64,000 bases of DNA from Maribacter spongiicola. GTDB lineage: Bacteria; Bacteroidota; Bacteroidia; Flavobacteriales; Flavobacteriaceae. The notes below the pieces were generated by a model that was given only the letters and a program-made list of their open reading frames with translations, searched no databases and had not been told where the DNA came from. Position 1 is the first letter of the stretch. The number at the start of each line of letters is the position of its first letter. Location of the stretch: the NCBI RefSeq assembly GCF_004364165.1, contig NZ_SOAY01000011.1, positions 1 through 64,000 of the forward strand. The letters are read 5' to 3'. The position numbers and the translations under genes are program-made. This document shows, piece by piece, positions 8,371 through 16,874 of this stretch.

Positions 8371-8709
8371 TTAGATAAATTTTAAAATATAATTGGTCAA
8401 TATAAAACTTACTGTGGCAACCATAAGTGTGATGGTAATAGTATTTGAATGTTTAACAGGATAAAACTTATTGAATCCTAAAAAAGCAAATAAAGCCAAC
8501 ATAGGATAAATGGCAGGATACATTAAAAAAGCCGAGGCAAATTCACCCTTTATTAAAAATAACAGTGAACGCTGTAAACCACAGCCAGGGCAATCAACGC
8601 CTAATAACTGCTTGGTAAAACAAGGCAGCATGAAACTTTCTAATCCCAAAAAAATGATTAATGCCTTAAGGCGCATCTGCAAATAAATTAATAGTCCGAA
8701 AATTACCAT
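8371..8709 (-). CDS. DUF2752 domain membrane protein
   Basis: The 112-aa protein has three predicted helices and the DUF2752 signature C40-P-G-C43-G-L-Q-R-S preceded by a further C30. DUF2752 proteins are small membrane proteins of unknown function. A second in-frame ATG at 8676 could be the true start. The gene is first in the operon with the two CCC-type genes and is divergent from the Smr gene, whose promoter overlaps its start. Confidence 0.78.
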   Translation of the reverse strand: MVIFGLLIYLQMRLKALIIFLGLESFMLPCFTKQLLGVDCPGCGLQRSLLFLIKGEFASAFLMYPAIYPMLALFAFLGFNKFYPVKHSNTITITLMVATVSFILTNYILKFI

Positions 8710-8717
8710 TATTTTTG
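8710..8717 (+). promoter_or_regulatory. -7 element of the Smr gene
   Basis: TATTTTTG fits TAnnTTTG. It covers the alternative TTG start codon at 8715, which argues that translation begins at the ATG at 8736. Confidence 0.5.
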
Positions 8718-8735
8718 TGTATTCAAAACAAAAAC

Positions 8736-9278
8736 ATGTCTCATTTTAATATTGGCGATACGGTAGAAACAATTGATGATGTCATAAAAGGCGTTGTAGA
8801 ATCTATTAATGGTACTAATATTACCATGTTGAGCGATGATGGCTTCCCTCTAATATTCGCTGCTCATGAACTGGTTTTGATTGCTGATGATATAAGGGTA
8901 TCAAATTACGAGATTGCACAAATAAAAAAGGAAAAAGAAATCCCTAAACGTAGAAAGGCAACAGTTATAAAGGCTAAAGAACGTACTGCACCAAAAATGG
9001 AAGTTGATTTGCACATTAATCAATTAATGAAAAACCCTAAGTCTATCGGTAAATTTGAAATGCTGAACCTGCAGTTAGATACCGCTAAACGCCAGTTAGA
9101 TTTTGCAATTAGTAAAAGAATACAAAAAGTTGTCTTTATACACGGGGTAGGTGAGGGTGTGCTAAAAGAAGAATTGGGCTATTTGTTCGGTAAATATGAC
9201 AATGTCAAATTCTACGATGCGGATTATCAAAAATACGGACTAGGAGCAACTGAAGTCTATATTATGCAGAATTTTTAA
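8736..9278 (+). CDS. DUF2027/Smr domain protein (MutS2-like C-terminal domain)
   Basis: The 180-aa protein has an N-terminal KOW/SH3-like segment (about 1-55, starting FNIGDTV), a basic linker (about 62-85) and a C-terminal Smr domain. The Smr domain carries D91-L92-H93 and the H136-G-V-G motif of Smr nucleases. Smr domains cut RNA or branched DNA; recent work on other bacteria ties Smr proteins to ribosome rescue, but the role of this short form is not known. The frame opens at a TTG at 8715, inside the promoter, so the ATG at 8736 was chosen. It converges on the downstream lipoprotein gene with 1 base between stops. Confidence 0.82.
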   Translation: MSHFNIGDTVETIDDVIKGVVESINGTNITMLSDDGFPLIFAAHELVLIADDIRVSNYEIAQIKKEKEIPKRRKATVIKAKERTAPKMEVDLHINQLMKNPKSIGKFEMLNLQLDTAKRQLDFAISKRIQKVVFIHGVGEGVLKEELGYLFGKYDNVKFYDADYQKYGLGATEVYIMQNF

Positions 9279-9279
9279 A

Positions 9280-9786
9280 TTACTCTGCCGTTGTGGTTAC
9301 CGTACCAAATTCATTTACTTGCAAATCTGTAATTCTACTACCGTTTTCATTTAAAAATGTAATACCGCTTAATTGAATGGTATGTGTAAATGTAACACTG
9401 TCTTCAGTGGTTGTCGTTACAATTATATTACCACCTTCAGCTTCAATTTCTTCTAAAACCGTTGGTGTAAGTGGTGGTGGCGAATCGCAGAAGTATGCAC
9501 TTGTAACAGTCTCAGAGAATATTCGGTAACTAATTTGCGAACTACCGGGTACTGCACTTTCTAAACTAGAAGCAGTTACTTCGTTTTTTAATAGTCCGCT
9601 AGCGATGGTCAAAATCAATGCCTCATCGCCATTTATTTTAAATACAACATTTTCTGTGGTTGCAGACACGGTATCACAACTTTGAACAATTTCTATACTA
9701 TCAAAATCTACGGTTTCTATTTGAAGGTCACCATCATTACATCCAAAGAACAAAATCGAACAACCAATTAAGAGGTATTTTTTCAT
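9280..9786 (-). CDS. Hypothetical lipoprotein
   Basis: The 168-aa protein has an N-terminal signal with cysteine at residue 16 (FFGC), typical of Bacteroidota surface or periplasmic lipoproteins. The mature part is threonine- and glutamate-rich and beta-strand-like, with two further cysteines (SCDT, FCDS) that could form a disulfide. Its composition resembles the DUF6452 lipoprotein at 4219. No family is recognised with confidence. Confidence 0.6.
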   Translation of the reverse strand: MKKYLLIGCSILFFGCNDGDLQIETVDFDSIEIVQSCDTVSATTENVVFKINGDEALILTIASGLLKNEVTASSLESAVPGSSQISYRIFSETVTSAYFCDSPPPLTPTVLEEIEAEGGNIIVTTTTEDSVTFTHTIQLSGITFLNENGSRITDLQVNEFGTVTTTAE

Positions 9787-9853
9787 AATTCAAATTTAAT
9801 TTAAAAATTGGAAATCTGTCTGTAGCATCACTGTCAATTATGGGTTAATTAAC

Positions 9854-9861
9854 TATTTTTG
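9854..9861 (+). promoter_or_regulatory. -7 element of the cysteine desulfurase gene
   Basis: TATTTTTG matches TAnnTTTG 28 bases before the ATG. The -33 region (around 9831) lacks a clear TTG. Confidence 0.45.
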
Positions 9862-9889
9862 TCCTTTATGTATTTAAGAGTACGCCTTT

Positions 9890-11035
9890 ATGAAAAATGT
9901 ATATTTAGATAACGCAGCTACTACACAAGTTCACCCTAATGTTATTGCAAAAATGCAAGATGCCTTAGGTACTTATGGTAACCCTTCTTCTACCCACAGT
10001 TTCGGTAGAACGGCAAAGACAGCCATTGAAAGTGCTCGTAAAACTATTGCTAAGTATATAAATGCACAACCTTCAGAAATTATTTTCACATCTGGTGGTA
10101 CCGAGGCAGATAATATGATTATTAGATGTGCTATTCGAGATTTAGGTGTAAAAACTATTATTACTACGAGAATTGAGCACCATGCTGTTCTGCATACGGT
10201 AGAAGAGTTGGAACAAAAGGGTTTTGTAGAAGTGTTGTATGTAAATTTAGATGCATTTGGTAACCCTGATGTGGCACATTTAGAAACTCTATTGCAAAAA
10301 GATGATTCTAAGAAGTTGGTTAGCTTAATGCACGTCAACAATGAAATAGGCAATAAAATTGACTTGGAAGAAATTACCCTACTGGCTAAGAAATATGGTG
10401 CTTTAGTTCATTCTGATACCGTGCAATCTCTAGGACATTATAATTGGGATGTAAAAGCATTTCCTATTGATTTCTTAGCCGCTGCAGCGCACAAATTTCA
10501 TGGTCCAAAAGGTATCGGATTTGCTTTTATTCGTAAAAATTCGGGATTAAGTTGTATGATCTCTGGGGGTTCGCAAGAACGCGGACTTAGAGCAGGGACG
10601 GAATCTTTTCATAATATTGTTGGACTTGAAGAAGCTTTTATTCACGCCTACGATAATTTAGAGGAAGAGAAGAAGTATGTGGAAAGCCTGAAATCTTATT
10701 TTATCGAGAAAATAAATAAAGAAATACCTGATGCTACATTTAATGGGCATTCTGGTGATATGGAAAAAAGTACATATACCTTGGTAAATGTATGTTTACC
10801 TATAACAGAAGCTAAAGCAATGTTACTGTTGTTCAATTTAGATATGAAAGGCATCGCTTGTTCTAAAGGTAGTGCATGCCAGTCTGGTAGTGATGCAGGT
10901 TCTCATGTACTTTCGCAAATTCTGTCTGCTGAAGATATGAAAAAGCCATCTGTACGCTTTTCCTTTTCTACTTACAATACCAAAGAAGATATTGATTATA
11001 CTATTGGTATTCTAAAGGATATAATAGAAGCGTAA
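9890..11035 (+). CDS. Cysteine desulfurase (NifS/IscS family)
   Basis: The 381-aa PLP enzyme removes sulfur from cysteine for Fe-S cluster, thionucleoside or molybdopterin sulfur supply. The PLP lysine is K202 (AHKFHGPKG) and the persulfide cysteine is C330 (KGSACQSGS). HVNNEIG and the SGGTEADN block are also family hallmarks. No iscU or sufE homologue lies next to it, so it could be a general sulfur donor. Whether it serves the Moco genes about 30 kb away is unknown. It converges on the secreted-protein gene with no gap. Confidence 0.9.
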   Translation: MKNVYLDNAATTQVHPNVIAKMQDALGTYGNPSSTHSFGRTAKTAIESARKTIAKYINAQPSEIIFTSGGTEADNMIIRCAIRDLGVKTIITTRIEHHAVLHTVEELEQKGFVEVLYVNLDAFGNPDVAHLETLLQKDDSKKLVSLMHVNNEIGNKIDLEEITLLAKKYGALVHSDTVQSLGHYNWDVKAFPIDFLAAAAHKFHGPKGIGFAFIRKNSGLSCMISGGSQERGLRAGTESFHNIVGLEEAFIHAYDNLEEEKKYVESLKSYFIEKINKEIPDATFNGHSGDMEKSTYTLVNVCLPITEAKAMLLLFNLDMKGIACSKGSACQSGSDAGSHVLSQILSAEDMKKPSVRFSFSTYNTKEDIDYTIGILKDIIEA

Positions 11036-11689
11036 TTAGCTTTTGTTTCGATCGCGTTTACGTTCTCTTTCGTAAGGGAATTTTCTGATAGCCAACTTCA
11101 TCATACGGTCAATAAGGTCAGTGGTGTTTTTACCGGTTTTCTTATTAATTTCCTTTTCGTATTTCCATAAAAGTTTACCAGAGTCGCCATCACTGATTTT
11201 TATACCTATTCTGCCATAATTTGCTCCGCCAGAGAAATAATCTGTAAAACTGAATTCTGTTGGTACACCGTTAGATAAAAGTATATTCAAATCTAAAGTA
11301 CCGCTTATAACACCATCAACACCTAAAATTTCACTCAATTCTTTGGTGGTATATACGTCAATATTATCGTAGCGAATGTTGTTCTTGGCTAATATGGCTG
11401 TAGTATTTTCAATATTTTGAAAGGTTACCGGTAATTTTTTCTTTTTGCTACGTTTAGAAAAATAGGTTTCTAAGGCATTTTGCACGGCATACCCTTCATT
11501 TTCTTCAAGCCTCTTTTGTTCAGATTTAGATATTTTACTGTTAAGATCCAAATTAGTAAGAAATGGTATAATGGCTAAAACATTGTGATCAGCACTTAAG
11601 TCATCAAAATTCGGACTTTCGTAAATGTTTTTCTGAGCCGCTACGGTTAGTGTAGAAATCAGTGCAAGTAAGAAAAGTATTCTTTTCAT
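11036..11689 (-). CDS. Secreted protein, possibly CsgG/GNA1162-like
   Basis: The 217-aa protein has a signal peptide (about 1-18, ending TVAAQ). The mature part includes AIIPF near the start and a GVDGVISGTLDLN segment, a pattern that recalls the nucleotide-free CsgG/GNA1162-type periplasmic fold. It ends in a strongly basic tail. That assignment is weak. It is the last gene of an operon with the M23 peptidase and the TonB-dependent receptor, with 9 bases between it and the receptor stop, suggesting an envelope role. Confidence 0.55.
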   Translation of the reverse strand: MKRILFLLALISTLTVAAQKNIYESPNFDDLSADHNVLAIIPFLTNLDLNSKISKSEQKRLEENEGYAVQNALETYFSKRSKKKKLPVTFQNIENTTAILAKNNIRYDNIDVYTTKELSEILGVDGVISGTLDLNILLSNGVPTEFSFTDYFSGGANYGRIGIKISDGDSGKLLWKYEKEINKKTGKNTTDLIDRMMKLAIRKFPYERERKRDRNKS

Positions 11690-11698
11690 TTTTAGTGT

Positions 11699-14167
11699 TT
11701 AAAGGCGAATTCCTAATCTTAAATTCAATACTCTCGATGTAAGGTAATTTGGCACTGCATACTCGTTTTTGCTGTCCGCATCCCTAACCCAAGTATTGGT
11801 AATAGAATTTTGGTTGTTGAATAAATTGAAAATTTCAAAACCTAAACTCAGTTCTTTAAAATTATGAAGCCAATGTGTTCTTGGAAATTGTTTATCCTTG
11901 TTTGCAAAAATATAGGAAATTCCTAAATCTGCACGTTTATAATCTCTTAATCTATTCTGAAAAATGTAAGGATCTACATAACTAGGCGAACCACCCGGTA
12001 CACCTGTTTGATAAACCAAATTCAAATACATTTTTAAATCAGGAATTGTGGGAATATAATCTTGAAAAAGTATCGCGAATTTTAAACGTTGATCGGTTGG
12101 GCGTGGTATGTATCCTCTATTGTTTCTATTTTCCTCGGTTTTTAAATACCCCAAGCTAACCCATGACTCCGTACCAGGTACAAAAGCACCATTTAATCTA
12201 ACTTCTGCACCATAGACATAAGCTTCGGTATTATTGTTTGCCGCGTAACGTATGCGAACATCTTCAAGTGTATATGGGTTTACGTTTTCTAATTTTTTAT
12301 AATAAGCCTCACTGATCAACGTAAAAGGTCTGTCCCACAATTGAAAACTATATTCATTACCAGCAACAAGATGAAAAGATTTCTGTGCTTTAACATTGGG
12401 TTGAATTGTACCTGTGCTGTCTCTTAATTCTCGGTAGAAAGGTGGTTGGTGGTATACACCTGAAGATAGCCTAAAGAGCATATCTTTCTCCCATTCGGGT
12501 TTAATGGCAAACTGTGCACGCGGACTAATTACGGTTTGTGATACTTTCTCTACACCCGTGCCGCTCACCGTCCAATGATGAGAACGTACGCCTATGTTAT
12601 AGTATACATCTGCATTGTTCCATTTTTTATTAGTTCCTAATTGTACATAGCCCGAAAATCGATTCGTTTTTACAAAATTTAGAGCGTTTATTCCTTCGTA
12701 TGCTTCTAAAGGCGCAGTAAATGGTTCAGAAGGTTGGTTGTTAATAAATTCTGATCTCGGTGATCTTACCGAAAATCCGGCGGAATCTATAAATTCAGAT
12801 TCTCGTAATTGATCTCTTATATCTTCATGAGTGTATTTTGCTCCCCATTCTAATACAGAATTATCCAAAGTGCGAAATCCCTTATGCTCTAAATTAAATA
12901 TGAGCGCATCTAAATCGTTTCTAGTTCGGTTAAACTGAGAACCGATACCACGAGATGTCAATACTTCACCGGCAGAACTGCTGCCCAAATTACTATCTAC
13001 TTCGCCAAGTTCGTATGCTGCAACAACATCTGAGTATTCTTCTTCTGTTGTGTGGTAAATTGATGAAATAAGTTTTAGGGTAGTCTTTTCATTTAAAATG
13101 TAACTTCCTTTTAAAGCACCTAAAGCAGTGGTGTATTTATTTGTTTCTTGACCTTCATAGTACACCACTAATGCCTGTGGATTATCTATGGTGCCAAAAT
13201 TTGTTTGTCGGTTTAAAGGTTCGTTTTTATAATCGTTGACTGCAATGTTGCCTAAAAAATTTAGCTTAAATTTAGGGGAAGCATGATAGGTTAAATAACT
13301 TTGAATATCTGTAAATGCCGGATTGAAGTTACTTTGCGTCTGTTGACTATTTACCAATAACGAATTGTTGCGATACCGAACTCCAAATACCGAGCTTAAT
13401 TTTTGATTTTTAGAAACAGTTTCTAAACTTGAGCTAGCACCTAAGAAACTTACATCTGCCCGAAGTGAAAATAGGGTAGGGGTCTTATATGTAATATCTA
13501 AAACAGATGCCAATTTATCACCATATTTTGCTTGAAATCCTCCAGCCGAAAATTTTACATTTTGTACTAAATCGCTGTTCACAAAACTTAGCCCTTCTTG
13601 TTGCGCTGAGCGTATTAAAAAAGGTCTATATACCTCAATTTCATTTACGTATACCAGGTTTTCATCGTAGTTGCCACCACGAACTGCATATTGTGTGCTT
13701 AATTCGTTATTAGAAGATACACCTGGCAATAATTTTAAAATAGTTTCAACTCCTGAATTAGCACCGGGTATTTTTCTTATTTTTTCTGGTGAAATCGTTA
13801 ATATGCTACTAACGTTTCTTTCGCCGGTTGCTGATACGGTTACACCATCTATCTGGGTAATATCACTTTTCAAAATCGGGTTAAACTCAAATGTTTCGTT
13901 CGTAGTCAGAATCAAATTTTCTAAAACCACATCCTTATAAGCAATGTGCGAAAAAACGATTGTGTTTTCTTCATCTGAAGTTATTTCTAGAATATAAAAT
14001 CCGTCAGAATTAGTGGTGGTTCCTAAACTACTTGCTGTGGTAATATTAACATTAGGTAAAGGTTCGTTACCGTCACCCAATACAATACCCGAAATAGTAG
14101 CAATCTGTGCAAAACCAATGGCGCTGCATAGTAATAGTATCAGGCTTAGAACGGTAGGTAGTTTCAA
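11699..14167 (-). CDS. TonB-dependent outer-membrane receptor with carboxypeptidase-like domain
   Basis: The 822-aa protein starts with a signal peptide ending GFAQ, then a CarboxypepD_reg-like beta-sandwich (about 21-105, with SGIVLGDGNEPLPNV). A plug domain (about 120-220, with LKLLPGVSSNNELSTQYAVR and GGNYDENLVYV) and a C-terminal 22-strand-type barrel ending LRLGIRL follow. It would import a ligand through the outer membrane using ExbB/ExbD/TonB. No SusD partner is present, so a polysaccharide role is not implied and the substrate is unknown. It lies between an M23 peptidase gene and a secreted-protein gene in one probable operon. Confidence 0.9.
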   Translation of the reverse strand: MKLPTVLSLILLLCSAIGFAQIATISGIVLGDGNEPLPNVNITTASSLGTTTNSDGFYILEITSDEENTIVFSHIAYKDVVLENLILTTNETFEFNPILKSDITQIDGVTVSATGERNVSSILTISPEKIRKIPGANSGVETILKLLPGVSSNNELSTQYAVRGGNYDENLVYVNEIEVYRPFLIRSAQQEGLSFVNSDLVQNVKFSAGGFQAKYGDKLASVLDITYKTPTLFSLRADVSFLGASSSLETVSKNQKLSSVFGVRYRNNSLLVNSQQTQSNFNPAFTDIQSYLTYHASPKFKLNFLGNIAVNDYKNEPLNRQTNFGTIDNPQALVVYYEGQETNKYTTALGALKGSYILNEKTTLKLISSIYHTTEEEYSDVVAAYELGEVDSNLGSSSAGEVLTSRGIGSQFNRTRNDLDALIFNLEHKGFRTLDNSVLEWGAKYTHEDIRDQLRESEFIDSAGFSVRSPRSEFINNQPSEPFTAPLEAYEGINALNFVKTNRFSGYVQLGTNKKWNNADVYYNIGVRSHHWTVSGTGVEKVSQTVISPRAQFAIKPEWEKDMLFRLSSGVYHQPPFYRELRDSTGTIQPNVKAQKSFHLVAGNEYSFQLWDRPFTLISEAYYKKLENVNPYTLEDVRIRYAANNNTEAYVYGAEVRLNGAFVPGTESWVSLGYLKTEENRNNRGYIPRPTDQRLKFAILFQDYIPTIPDLKMYLNLVYQTGVPGGSPSYVDPYIFQNRLRDYKRADLGISYIFANKDKQFPRTHWLHNFKELSLGFEIFNLFNNQNSITNTWVRDADSKNEYAVPNYLTSRVLNLRLGIRL

Positions 14168-14172
14168 ATATA

Positions 14173-15864
14173 TTATTTTCTATAAAAAGAGGTGGTTAGG
14201 GTGTTCGTATTCCCTACATTATCTGTAACGGTAACTTCAAGTACACATTGCGTTTGATCTGTAATCTTATCATCAAAATTATAGGTCAAAGTATTACGCT
14301 TAGGTTCGTATTCCATTAATATCCATTCGCCATTTAATGTAGCAGAATATTTATCTATACCACTTAAGTCGTCAGCTATTTGTACACTCAAGTATTTATA
14401 ATTGTTTAACCATTGCTTGTCTTTGAAATTCTTGGTTCTAATAGTGGGCGCAACAGAATCTTTAGCTAAAGTATAGGTACCTAAATTACGGGTGCGTGTT
14501 GTAAATTCATTACCTCTTTTATAAGTATTTGCATGGTTAGGTCTAAGCTTAGAATCTAATCTAGCAATAAATAATTGTTTTTGTTCTTCTTTTGAATATT
14601 TAGACACATCAAAAGTTATAGTGAAATTTCTATGCGCCGGTACCGTGTTGTTATGAATGGTTACTGTGTCTTTTCCTTTTTTTAGATCGATATAAAAATC
14701 TTCGTAAAAGGTATTGGTGGGAAAATATACTTTAGCGACGCCTAAATCAAAATTATTTGGTTTTTTGGCAATTACGTAATTATCGGTTTTGACAATTTCT
14801 TTTTTGTTCCCCAATAAATTTTTTGTACCATCAATGGGTATATTCAACACAATCTTATTACCGGCATAATCTTTAATCAATAATTTGGCGGTATAGCTTA
14901 AACCGTTGGCTACCGATATTGATCCCTCGTTGTAGAGTTCCTTATATATATTCAGGTTATTACCCGCCGATTTAAAACTCTTTTGAATACGCTCTCTTGT
15001 TCGTCCATAATAATCGTAATCTACCAAAGTGTTTATGTATCTGGTTTCACCAAATGAAAATGATTCGAAGTCGTAAAGAGAATAGATTTTACCGTTAACA
15101 CTTAGTTCAACACTATAAACTCCGTTTTTATTTGCAGCCATATCTAAACGATCAAAACCAACAAAACCAATTCCGATTTCACCAAGGGCAGAAACTTTAT
15201 CTGCTAAAAAAGTGCCGTCACTCTGTTTACTGAAATTAATTTGGGTTCTCTCATAATTATTATTTACATGAGATTTGTCATTTAGGGGATACGCGAAAAG
15301 TTTTTCAATTATAGGGTTGGTAGCATCGGCAACGTCTAAGCCATACATTAAAGGGTTGGTCGGTTTTTCAGAAATACTACTTCTAATTTCGAAATGTAAA
15401 TGCGGACCAGCAGAACCACCTGTGTTGCCGCTATAAGCAATTAATTCGCCCTTCGATACTTTTAACTCTCCGTAGTCAGGAAATACTTCTACCTCAAAAG
15501 ATTTTTTATCGTACTGTAGCTTTTTTATATAAGCTTCAATAGCAGGAGAGAATTTTTGAAGATGCCCGTATACAGAAGTGTATCCATTTGGGTGAGCGAT
15601 GTAAAGAACTTTGCCATAACCCCAAAGTGAGACCTTAATACGGGTAATGGTACCATCGCCGATAGCGTTTATAGGAATGCCTTCTCTTTGTTGCGTTTTA
15701 ATGTCAACACCAGAATGAAAATGGTTTGAACGTAGTTCGCCAAACGTACCCGCTAAAATAATGGGGATATCCATTGGTGGACCAAAACCATCTTTCGGAT
15801 AATTTTCTTGTGCGAAAAGATTAAAACAAAATAATAATAACAGACCAAGGGATATTTTTCTCAT
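14173..15864 (-). CDS. M23 family metallopeptidase (LytM domain)
   Basis: The 563-aa protein has a signal peptide (about 1-19) and an N-terminal LytM/peptidase M23 domain with complete zinc-site residues: H50, D54 (NHFHSGVD) and H155-L-H157 (GPHLHFEIR). A long beta-rich C-terminal part follows (about 200-563) with Ig-like character. Such proteins hydrolyse peptidoglycan cross-bridges or act as outer-membrane-anchored cell-wall factors. It is the promoter-proximal gene of the operon with the TonB-dependent receptor, 5 bases from that start. Confidence 0.9.
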   Translation of the reverse strand: MRKISLGLLLLFCFNLFAQENYPKDGFGPPMDIPIILAGTFGELRSNHFHSGVDIKTQQREGIPINAIGDGTITRIKVSLWGYGKVLYIAHPNGYTSVYGHLQKFSPAIEAYIKKLQYDKKSFEVEVFPDYGELKVSKGELIAYSGNTGGSAGPHLHFEIRSSISEKPTNPLMYGLDVADATNPIIEKLFAYPLNDKSHVNNNYERTQINFSKQSDGTFLADKVSALGEIGIGFVGFDRLDMAANKNGVYSVELSVNGKIYSLYDFESFSFGETRYINTLVDYDYYGRTRERIQKSFKSAGNNLNIYKELYNEGSISVANGLSYTAKLLIKDYAGNKIVLNIPIDGTKNLLGNKKEIVKTDNYVIAKKPNNFDLGVAKVYFPTNTFYEDFYIDLKKGKDTVTIHNNTVPAHRNFTITFDVSKYSKEEQKQLFIARLDSKLRPNHANTYKRGNEFTTRTRNLGTYTLAKDSVAPTIRTKNFKDKQWLNNYKYLSVQIADDLSGIDKYSATLNGEWILMEYEPKRNTLTYNFDDKITDQTQCVLEVTVTDNVGNTNTLTTSFYRK

Positions 15865-16003
15865 AGGTAGACAGCAATAGTGCGAAAATAATTAATCAAT
15901 AACAATTTCGTTAAGTTGAGGGCGCTAAAATTGGTTATAAAGAGTTTATTGTAATGTATTCTGAAATTAAGAACGACAGATTTACGAATATTTCACAAAA
16001 CTA

Positions 16004-16034
16004 TTGCTAAGTCATATAATGTATGTTAACTTTG
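16004..16034 (+). promoter_or_regulatory. Promoter of the coiled-coil/zapA operon
   Basis: TTGC at 16004-16007 and TAACTTTG at 16027-16034 are separated by 19 bases, an almost ideal Bacteroidota promoter (TTG, 19-21 bases, TAnnTTTG). The predicted transcript starts near 16041, about 18 bases before the first ATG of the operon. Confidence 0.7.
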
Positions 16035-16058
16035 TGTAAATCGCATTGACTGTAATGT

Positions 16059-16349
16059 ATGAGCGAGTTAATTAAAATCGTTAATTCTTTAGAAAATAAA
16101 ATTAGCAAATTGTTGCTTAAACTTGAGGTTTTGAACAATGCTAATATTGAATTGGAAAAAGAATTAAGGAATATAAAATCTTCACAAGAAAATACCAGTA
16201 AATCGGTATCTGAATGGGAAGAAAAATATAATTCACTCAAACTTGCAAATTCAATGCTTGGCAGTAATACAAACAAAACAGAAGCTAAGCTTAAAATAAA
16301 TACATTAATACGAGAGTTGGACCATTGTATAGCTCAATTGTCGGAGTAA
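16059..16349 (+). CDS. Small coiled-coil protein upstream of zapA (ZapB-like by analogy)
   Basis: The 96-aa protein is almost entirely heptad-like coiled coil from residue 4 to about 60, rich in L, E, K and N, followed by a short helical tail. It has no signal or membrane segment. It is transcribed with zapA 13 bases downstream, from its own strong promoter. Size and coiled-coil character recall ZapB, which layers on ZapA at the division ring in E. coli, but no homology can be shown by eye. A division role is inferred from context only. Confidence 0.7.
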   Translation: MSELIKIVNSLENKISKLLLKLEVLNNANIELEKELRNIKSSQENTSKSVSEWEEKYNSLKLANSMLGSNTNKTEAKLKINTLIRELDHCIAQLSE

Positions 16350-16362
16350 TGTTTATAATAAT

Positions 16363-16659
16363 ATGTCAGAAAAGCTCAAAATAAAACTTTCTATTGCCGA
16401 TAGGGTCTATCCATTGACTATTGACCCTGCTCAAGAAGAAGGTTTGCGTAAAGCCGCTAAAAATATAGAACAGTTGGCAAAAAAATTTGAGCAGAACTAT
16501 GCAGTTAGAGACAAACAAGATGTATTGGCAATGTGTGCCTTGCAGTTTGCATCAAAAATAGAGCAGAGTGGCATAGAGCAAACAGAAGGTACCAAAGAAG
16601 CTGAAGAACGTTTAAAAGCGTTAGAAGATTTGGTAGATTCAAAATTGGCTTTAAAATAA
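16363..16659 (+). CDS. zapA: Cell division protein ZapA
   Basis: The 98-aa protein fits ZapA: an N-terminal beta hairpin domain (residues 1-45, with IADRVYPLTID) that contacts FtsZ, then a long helix for tetramer formation (about 50-95). ZapA bundles FtsZ filaments at mid-cell. It is followed by the 6S RNA and rny; E. coli also has ssrS directly after zapA, which supports both calls. Confidence 0.85.
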   Translation: MSEKLKIKLSIADRVYPLTIDPAQEEGLRKAAKNIEQLAKKFEQNYAVRDKQDVLAMCALQFASKIEQSGIEQTEGTKEAEERLKALEDLVDSKLALK

Positions 16660-16688
16660 AAACGTTCTTTTAAATATATTAAGTTACT

Positions 16689-16858
16689 GCCCACATTGGT
16701 AATACCTTTTGACAAACTCAACATTTATTTTTTTTAAGAAGGGTGAGTTTAGATTGTAAAAGCAGGCCCTACTCGTATAGGGATTCTTGATCAGTCTGTT
16801 AACCCTAAACCTGTTTACCGGAGTTTGATCAAAACTTCTCCAATGTGGGCTTTTTTTT
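16689..16858 (+). ncRNA. ssrS: 6S RNA (6S-Flavo type)
   Basis: An 11-bp closing stem joins GCCCACATTGG (16689-16699) to CCAATGTGGGC (16840-16850), followed by eight T (16851-16858) as terminator. Inside are the hairpin CCCTA/TAGGG (16767-16771 with 16778-16782) and a long A/T-rich single-stranded region, in line with a mimic of an open promoter. The location after zapA matches ssrS in other phyla. The RNA would bind the housekeeping RNA polymerase and dampen transcription in slow growth. Exact 5' end unknown; assignment is from structure and context, not a covariance search. Confidence 0.82.
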
Positions 16859-16874
16859 ATTAATAAATTACACT

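Noticed and set aside
11036..15864. TonB-dependent receptor operon as a polysaccharide utilisation locus
   Set aside because: There is no SusD, glycoside hydrolase or polysaccharide lyase next to it.
16845..16874. Upstream start codon for rny
   Set aside because: It lies in the closing stem and terminator T-run of the 6S RNA; the ATG at 16875 gives a normal N-terminus.
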